This document shows, piece after piece, positions 60,329 to 64,000 of a DNA stretch of 64,000 nt; position 1 is the first letter of the stretch; each line of letters begins with the position of its first letter. Origin of the DNA: an uncultured Mycoplasmatota bacterium (GTDB taxonomy: Bacteria > Bacillota_I > Bacilli_A > RF39 > UBA660); contig USDJ01000004.1 of NCBI GenBank assembly GCA_900553395.1, forward strand, positions 33,551 through 97,550, written 5' to 3'. The position numbers and the translations under genes are program-made. The notes under the pieces were generated by a model. That model did not search any database, was not told the DNA's origin, and saw only the letters and a program-made list of their open reading frames with translations.

Positions 60329-61178
60329 TTTTCTTCACCCTATATATAGTTTTAGTGTCTAAAAATCCTCTATCAGTATTTGTAAACATAGAATTTATTT
60401 TTTCTTCAAATTCTAAAGCATTAAATTCATTTACATCCTTAAATAAATTTATAACAATAACAAAATTTTCTATATCAATGTCAAAACTATTTAAAACAAT
60501 ATAATCGACATCAAGTAAAGGTGCTGATTTAATTCCATTTAGTATATTAGAAGAGTACACCCTAGTTCCTATATCATCATCTATAATCGGATAAATATGT
60601 CCTTCTTTTTCCATATAATTCGTATCAGATTCATCACTTAAATTAAAATAATTTAAATAATTTTTTACAATATGTCTCTTAGATACAAACATAGGTAAAT
60701 ATCCAAATAAATTTACCATTAATTTAGAATTAGTGTTATGTGTTATATCTATTATTTCTGAAAGTGTTATATCACTAGATAAATAAGTATAATTCACACC
60801 AAAACTATGCCAATAATTAATTGTATTATAATTTGTAGCATAATGTTCACAACCCCAAACTAAATCATATTTTAACTTTAAAGATCTATAAATGTTTAAG
60901 ATTGCTACATCGTAATATAAAACTCCTTTAATTTTATAATTATCTAATTCAATTAATAATTCTTTTATTCTTTTTAAATCATCGTTATGCATATTTTTAT
61001 TTAAAGCAATAAAAATATCTTTATCACATAGTTTACTAAGAATATCTAAATGATCATATTCTATATAAAAATTTACATTAGTAGATAAACCTTTAATTCC
61101 TATAATAAAACCATCTGTTATATCTTTAGTTTTTTTTATCTCATTCATACTTGATGGAATAGTAATTATTTTAGACAT
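60318..61178 (-). CDS. trhP1: U32-family-like protein (TrhP1/YrrN-like)
   Basis: The 286-residue protein resembles the shorter U32 partner. It has a TIM-barrel-like pattern (FIALNKNMHNDDLKRIKELL, DLVWGCEHYATNYNTINYWH, LMVNLFGYLPMFVSKRHIVK) and a conserved IYPIIDDDIGTRVYSSNILN block. The Cys cluster of the larger subunit is absent. The gene precedes trhP2 with a short overlap, which supports a functional pair. The start has GGTGATAAT upstream. The assignment rests on pairing and the weaker U32-like motifs. Confidence 0.8.
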   Translation of the reverse strand: MSKIITIPSSMNEIKKTKDITDGFIIGIKGLSTNVNFYIEYDHLDILSKLCDKDIFIALNKNMHNDDLKRIKELLIELDNYKIKGVLYYDVAILNIYRSLKLKYDLVWGCEHYATNYNTINYWHSFGVNYTYLSSDITLSEIIDITHNTNSKLMVNLFGYLPMFVSKRHIVKNYLNYFNLSDESDTNYMEKEGHIYPIIDDDIGTRVYSSNILNGIKSAPLLDVDYIVLNSFDIDIENFVIVINLFKDVNEFNALEFEEKINSMFTNTDRGFLDTKTIYRVKKNEK

Positions 61179-61191
61179 ATTATCACCTATA

Positions 61192-61224
61192 CAAAAAAAG
61201 ACGACCTAACCATAAGTCGTCTTT
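61192..61224 (-). terminator. Terminator of the pduL/Cys-rich operon
   Basis: AAAGACGAC and GTCGTCTTT pair around a 10-base loop, followed by T7 on the minus strand. Confidence 0.85.
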
Positions 61225-61256
61225 AATGTTAGCATATTAAATTTGTTTTGTCAAAC

Positions 61257-62342
61257 TCAGTTTTCTTCAAAACAAGAAAATTCCCCGCCATTTACATAGT
61301 AGCATCTACTAATGCCATTCTCAATATTTTTATAATATAAACTATCTTGGCAATCATTATTTAAAAGGCAAGACAAACAATCGCTTAGATTACCTACTTC
61401 TCCATCATCAGCAACTTTTAAAATTACAAACTGTACTATTGATATAACGAAGAATATTAATACGGATATAATTAATTTTTTAACAAGTGATGATTGTGCT
61501 TTTTTGATTTCGTCTTCCTTTGAAGCAGCTAATGCTTTCAAAAGTGTTATTACAGATACTACAATAAGTATTATAGGTACTGCAATCTTTAATAAGTTTA
61601 CTGCCATAGATAATAAAGTAGGCACTTCATTTGGAACATCAAAAGCATCTCCACATCTTATATACTGCAGATTGTCTACATTGCAGTAACCATTACCATT
61701 CTTTGTCTCATTCCATATACAGGCAAAATAAGGATTATTTTCACAAGAATAACATCCGGCTTCAGTAGAATTAGCACATTCTGATGAAGACTTTGTTGGA
61801 GATTTTGAAAATTGAGTACACGACGTTGGAGTTTTCTCAATAGGATTTTCTTTATCTGGTTGCTTTACCAAATAGGCAATTGCGTGATCTGTCACACAAA
61901 CTTGGTTCCATATAGCATCTTTAGTATTTTGAAGATAATCTTTTTCTACCAAATTACCTGATGCATCGGTTGTTGATAAAACTCCTGAAACATATATTCG
62001 TTGTGTTGGAACCCCAATGCAATAACCAGCTGCTTCAATACCACTATATCGTTCTATATATATTATATACTCTGGACATTTATTAGCAGTCTGAAATAAT
62101 AAGCCATTTATTTGATCGCTACCAATTGAATCTCTCCAGTTCTCAATGTTATCGTTAGAACCTTTATCTAAATCATAAGTAACTTTGGGTGAAGACGAAC
62201 TTGAGCTTATATTAAATTTTGCACTAAAATCACCTGTTCCGCCATATTCTGGGCCATACTCGCAGGTATATGCATTTACGCTAGAAACGCATAAAAACAA
62301 AACTAAAAATGTAAATAAGAACATTAATTTTTTTCTTTTCAT
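61257..62342 (-). CDS. Secreted/membrane Cys-rich protein with TrbC/VirB2-like helices
   Basis: The 361-residue protein has a signal peptide (KKLMFLFTFLVLFLCVSSVNA) and a Ser-rich, Cys-containing extracellular region. The middle is especially Cys-rich (ECANSTEAGCYSCENN, FACIWNETKNG, CNVDNLQYIRCG). It has two membrane helices with a basic loop between: LLKIAVPIILIVVSVITLLK and LVKKLIISVLIFFVISIVQ. The C-terminal tail is again Cys-rich (LSDCLSCLLNNDCQD). The two-helix part resembles TrbC/VirB2-type pilin-like proteins. The Cys pairing suggests disulfides outside the cell. Its ATG overlaps the pduL stop (ATGA). I know no function. Confidence 0.75.
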   Translation of the reverse strand: MKRKKLMFLFTFLVLFLCVSSVNAYTCEYGPEYGGTGDFSAKFNISSSSSSPKVTYDLDKGSNDNIENWRDSIGSDQINGLLFQTANKCPEYIIYIERYSGIEAAGYCIGVPTQRIYVSGVLSTTDASGNLVEKDYLQNTKDAIWNQVCVTDHAIAYLVKQPDKENPIEKTPTSCTQFSKSPTKSSSECANSTEAGCYSCENNPYFACIWNETKNGNGYCNVDNLQYIRCGDAFDVPNEVPTLLSMAVNLLKIAVPIILIVVSVITLLKALAASKEDEIKKAQSSLVKKLIISVLIFFVISIVQFVILKVADDGEVGNLSDCLSCLLNNDCQDSLYYKNIENGISRCYYVNGGEFSCFEEN

Positions 62343-62902
62343 AAAATTTCTCCTATATCACCATTTTTTATCAAATGAGCGTTAGCATCATCAGTATCTA
62401 AATGTAGCTCAAAAAACGCTTCTTCACTAACCTTTAAATATACATCACTAATAATTCCACCTTTTTCGCCAAATAGTTTAACATCTACTTTATCTTTTCC
62501 AGAAAGATTATACATATCTAGATGCTTTTTTGTAAGATGAATATGACGTGTCGCTATAATACATCCTTCTTTTATACTAACTTCGCCTTTTGGACCTACT
62601 ATAGTTATTGCTTCACTCGATGTTAAATCACCTGAATTTCTAACTGGTGGGTTAAGTCCTAATTTATAAGAATCAGTTTTACTTATTTCTACTTGTGTAT
62701 AATTTCTAACAGGGCCTAATATTCTTACATTTTCAATAGTACCCTTTTCAGTTTTTAAGGTAACTACTGAAGTAGATGCAAACTGGCCGGGCTGAGTTAA
62801 GTTGTTTTTTACCTCTAATTTAAAATCTTCCCCAAATAGTAAGTGAAGATGTTCTAGAGTTAAATGAACATGTCTATTAGACACTCCTATGCTAACTTTC
62901 AT
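62339..62902 (-). CDS. pduL: Phosphate acyltransferase PduL
   Basis: PduL converts acyl-CoA plus phosphate to acyl-phosphate, in microcompartments or, as free enzyme, in place of Pta. The 187-residue protein has MKVSIGVSNRHVHLTLEHLH, GPVRNYTQVEISKTDSYKLG, ATRHIHLTKKHLDMYNLSG and LHLDTDDANA, with the two zinc-binding His clusters. No N-terminal encapsulation peptide is seen (it starts directly at the fold) and no shell genes are nearby. A free phosphotransacylase making acetyl-phosphate for AckA is inferred. The start has GGTGATTTA upstream. Confidence 0.93.
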   Translation of the reverse strand: MKVSIGVSNRHVHLTLEHLHLLFGEDFKLEVKNNLTQPGQFASTSVVTLKTEKGTIENVRILGPVRNYTQVEISKTDSYKLGLNPPVRNSGDLTSSEAITIVGPKGEVSIKEGCIIATRHIHLTKKHLDMYNLSGKDKVDVKLFGEKGGIISDVYLKVSEEAFFELHLDTDDANAHLIKNGDIGEIL

Positions 62903-62923
62903 TAAATCACCAACTTAATTATA

Positions 62924-62952
62924 GCATATTTTTTTTAATTTTTAAATATATT
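62924..62952 (+). promoter_or_regulatory. SigE/SigK-like promoter of gerQ
   Basis: GCATATT (62924-62930), 14 bases, AATATATT (62945-62952), about 10 bases before the ribosome binding site. The -35 is a perfect mother-cell consensus. Confidence 0.5.
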
Positions 62953-62971
62953 TTATAGAAAGGGTGATTTT

Positions 62972-63346
62972 ATGAACAATGGATATTTAAATAATAATAA
63001 TTTTTCTAATTTACCATTATATTCAAACGGAATGCAGGTGCCAAATCAATCAACTGCACCGAAAAATGATTATCAAGAATACATACCAGATGAACAATCA
63101 TACATAGAAAATATACTTAGAGTTAACAAGGGTAAAAAGGTTTCTGTATATCAATCATTTGCTGACGCCGGGGAATGGAAAGATAGAATATTTACAGGTA
63201 TAATAGAGCAATCTGGAAGAGATCATATAATACTAAGTGATCCAGAAACAGGAAATTGGTATTTACTTCTTATGATATATGTTGATTTTATCAAATTTGA
63301 TGAAGAAATTAATACCGTGCAGCAATTTTATCCATCCAAAGGCTAA
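62972..63346 (+). CDS. gerQ: Spore coat protein GerQ
   Basis: GerQ is an inner-coat protein needed for CwlJ localisation and is cross-linked by transglutaminase in B. subtilis. The 124-residue protein has an Asn/Gln-rich N-terminus and the conserved C-terminal domain: QSYIENILRVNKGKKVSVYQ, SFADAGEWKDRIFTGIIEQS, GRDHIILSDPETGNWYLLL and MIYVDFIKFDEEIN. AAAGGGTGATTTT precedes the ATG. A consensus mother-cell -35 lies upstream. It is divergent from pduL. Confidence 0.93.
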   Translation: MNNGYLNNNNFSNLPLYSNGMQVPNQSTAPKNDYQEYIPDEQSYIENILRVNKGKKVSVYQSFADAGEWKDRIFTGIIEQSGRDHIILSDPETGNWYLLLMIYVDFIKFDEEINTVQQFYPSKG

Positions 63347-63401
63347 AAAATATTGATACATTTTATAATTTTTGTTATAATGTTCATGGTTAGGTGATGT
63401 T

Positions 63402-63944
63402 ATGAATGCTGTGATAGTTGTCTTATGTGTTATAATTGTTGTTTGTTTAATATTAATAGTATTAATTTCAAATTATAATCGTTATCAAGACTACATAATA
63501 AGAATTAATGAAGCAGATGTCAATATTGATGCAGTATTAAGAAAAAGATTCGATCTTTTAAACAAATCTATAGGTATAATAAAAGCTAATACAGATATAA
63601 GTGAAGATGTTTTGGATGTAATTATAAAATTAAGGTCAAAAAAACTATCTAACTTTGAACTCGATAGGGGACTATATGATGCCATTAATGAATTTCATTC
63701 TATTAAAGAAAAATATCCAAAATTACAATCTTGTAAAGAAATTGTTAAAATAGATATAAATTTAATGGAATCTGAATCTGAAATAGTTGGACTAAGAAAA
63801 TATTACAATGACATAATAACAGATTATAATAAAATGGTTAAATCTTTTCCAACTAATATAGTGGCAATAATTAAAGACTACAAACCCAAAGATTATTTTG
63901 ATGGAAATAATTTAGACAAAGAAAAAGGAACTGTTAGATTATAA
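63402..63944 (+). CDS. lemA: LemA-family membrane protein
   Basis: The 180-residue protein has an N-terminal membrane helix (VIVVLCVIIVVCLILIVLIS) and a four-helix LemA-like domain: NRYQDYIIRINEADVNIDAV, LRKRFDLLNKSIGIIKANTD, YYNDIITDYNKMVKSFPTNI and VAIIKDYKPKDYF. The family is widespread and its role is not established. It lies in the order gerQ-lemA and follows GGTGATGTT. A terminator closes the unit at the window end. Confidence 0.88.
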   Translation: MNAVIVVLCVIIVVCLILIVLISNYNRYQDYIIRINEADVNIDAVLRKRFDLLNKSIGIIKANTDISEDVLDVIIKLRSKKLSNFELDRGLYDAINEFHSIKEKYPKLQSCKEIVKIDINLMESESEIVGLRKYYNDIITDYNKMVKSFPTNIVAIIKDYKPKDYFDGNNLDKEKGTVRL

Positions 63945-63959
63945 ATGAAGTGATAAAGT

Positions 63960-64000
63960 AAAAGTAGACACATAAAAAGAATGTGATCTACTTTTCTTTT
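63960..64000 (+). terminator. Terminator of lemA
   Basis: AAAGTAGA-CACAT pairs with ATGTG-A-TCTACTTT (one bulge), followed by a T-rich tail running to the window end. Confidence 0.8.

Noticed and set aside
62339..62902. Bacterial microcompartment locus around pduL
   Set aside because: No shell, aldehyde dehydrogenase or diol dehydratase genes are nearby, and the protein has no targeting extension.
1..64000. Mollicutes genetic code (TGA as Trp)
   Set aside because: TGA acts as the stop of several genes, including yabG, pduL and the 57471 gene, and Trp residues use TGG.

Overview
The window is 64 kb of a very AT-rich chromosome (GC near 28% by eye) with densely packed, mostly minus-strand genes. 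It reads as an endospore-forming low-GC Bacilli-type bacterium. Spore genes are scattered throughout: yabG and veg, spoVID with a ysxE-like gene, spoIVA, an uninterrupted sigK, spoVIF, gpr and gerQ. TGA is a normal stop codon (for example at the ATGA overlaps of yabG/veg and pduL/61257), so the code is standard. The tmRNA tag ends in LAFA, a Mollicutes-like ending. Together with the small gene set this suggests, as inference only, an uncultured gut Bacilli lineage close to the Erysipelotrichales/RF39/Mollicutes branch. Many genes start shortly after GGTGAT or GGAGG ribosome binding sites.

Layout. 1-3.6 kb: a cut-off unknown gene, gpmI, and a membrane-anchored XRE-type regulator with palindromic operators. 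3.9-6.7 kb: a probable small integrated element at the 3' end of ssrA. It holds three co-directional genes of unknown function behind a promoter with an 18-bp palindrome, long hairpins, and a frameshifted remnant of a MobV-type relaxase. 6.7-12.9 kb: ssrA (tmRNA), veg, yabG, an UPF0316 membrane protein, the ysxE-like/spoVID pair, a solitary HerA-like ATPase and an unknown membrane protein. 13.2-24.9 kb: lon, spoIVA, tex, an LtaS-like sulfatase with Ser in place of the usual Thr, tmk, an orphan sporulation-type histidine kinase, a cysteine-less EIIB-like protein and a RodA/FtsW/SpoVE protein. 25-33 kb: ileS with a T-box, divIVA-like, sepF, a MazG-like gene, dnaE and rpmB. 33-44 kb: two unknown proteins (one J-like with 45-bp tandem repeats), a lipoprotein deacetylase, ruvA/nucleotidase/ruvB, a YgjV-like gene coupled to gap, a TGS-uridine kinase, clpP, and serS with a T-box. 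44-51 kb: sigK, a dus gene, spoVIF, an O-antigen-ligase-like gene, der, a lone type IV pilin, gpr, rpsT. 51-64 kb: a transglutaminase-like protein, recD2, miaA, a possible zinc metalloprotease, queA, an alpha/beta hydrolase, greA, two U32 tRNA-hydroxylation genes, a Cys-rich membrane protein, pduL, gerQ and lemA.

How it fits together. The core is housekeeping: glycolysis (gap, gpmI), replication and repair (dnaE, ruvAB, recD2), tRNA charging and modification (ileS, serS, miaA, queA, dus, U32 pair), and protein quality control (lon, clpP, ssrA). A compact mother-cell programme is interleaved with it. Several spore genes (spoVID, gerQ, spoIVA, sigK, spoVIF) carry SigE/SigK-like upstream boxes, best seen at spoVID and gerQ. 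The least explained parts are the 3.9-6.7 kb element, the J-like repeat protein with its neighbour, the Cys-rich TrbC-like protein, and the HEFFH protein that overlaps miaA by about 100 bases.
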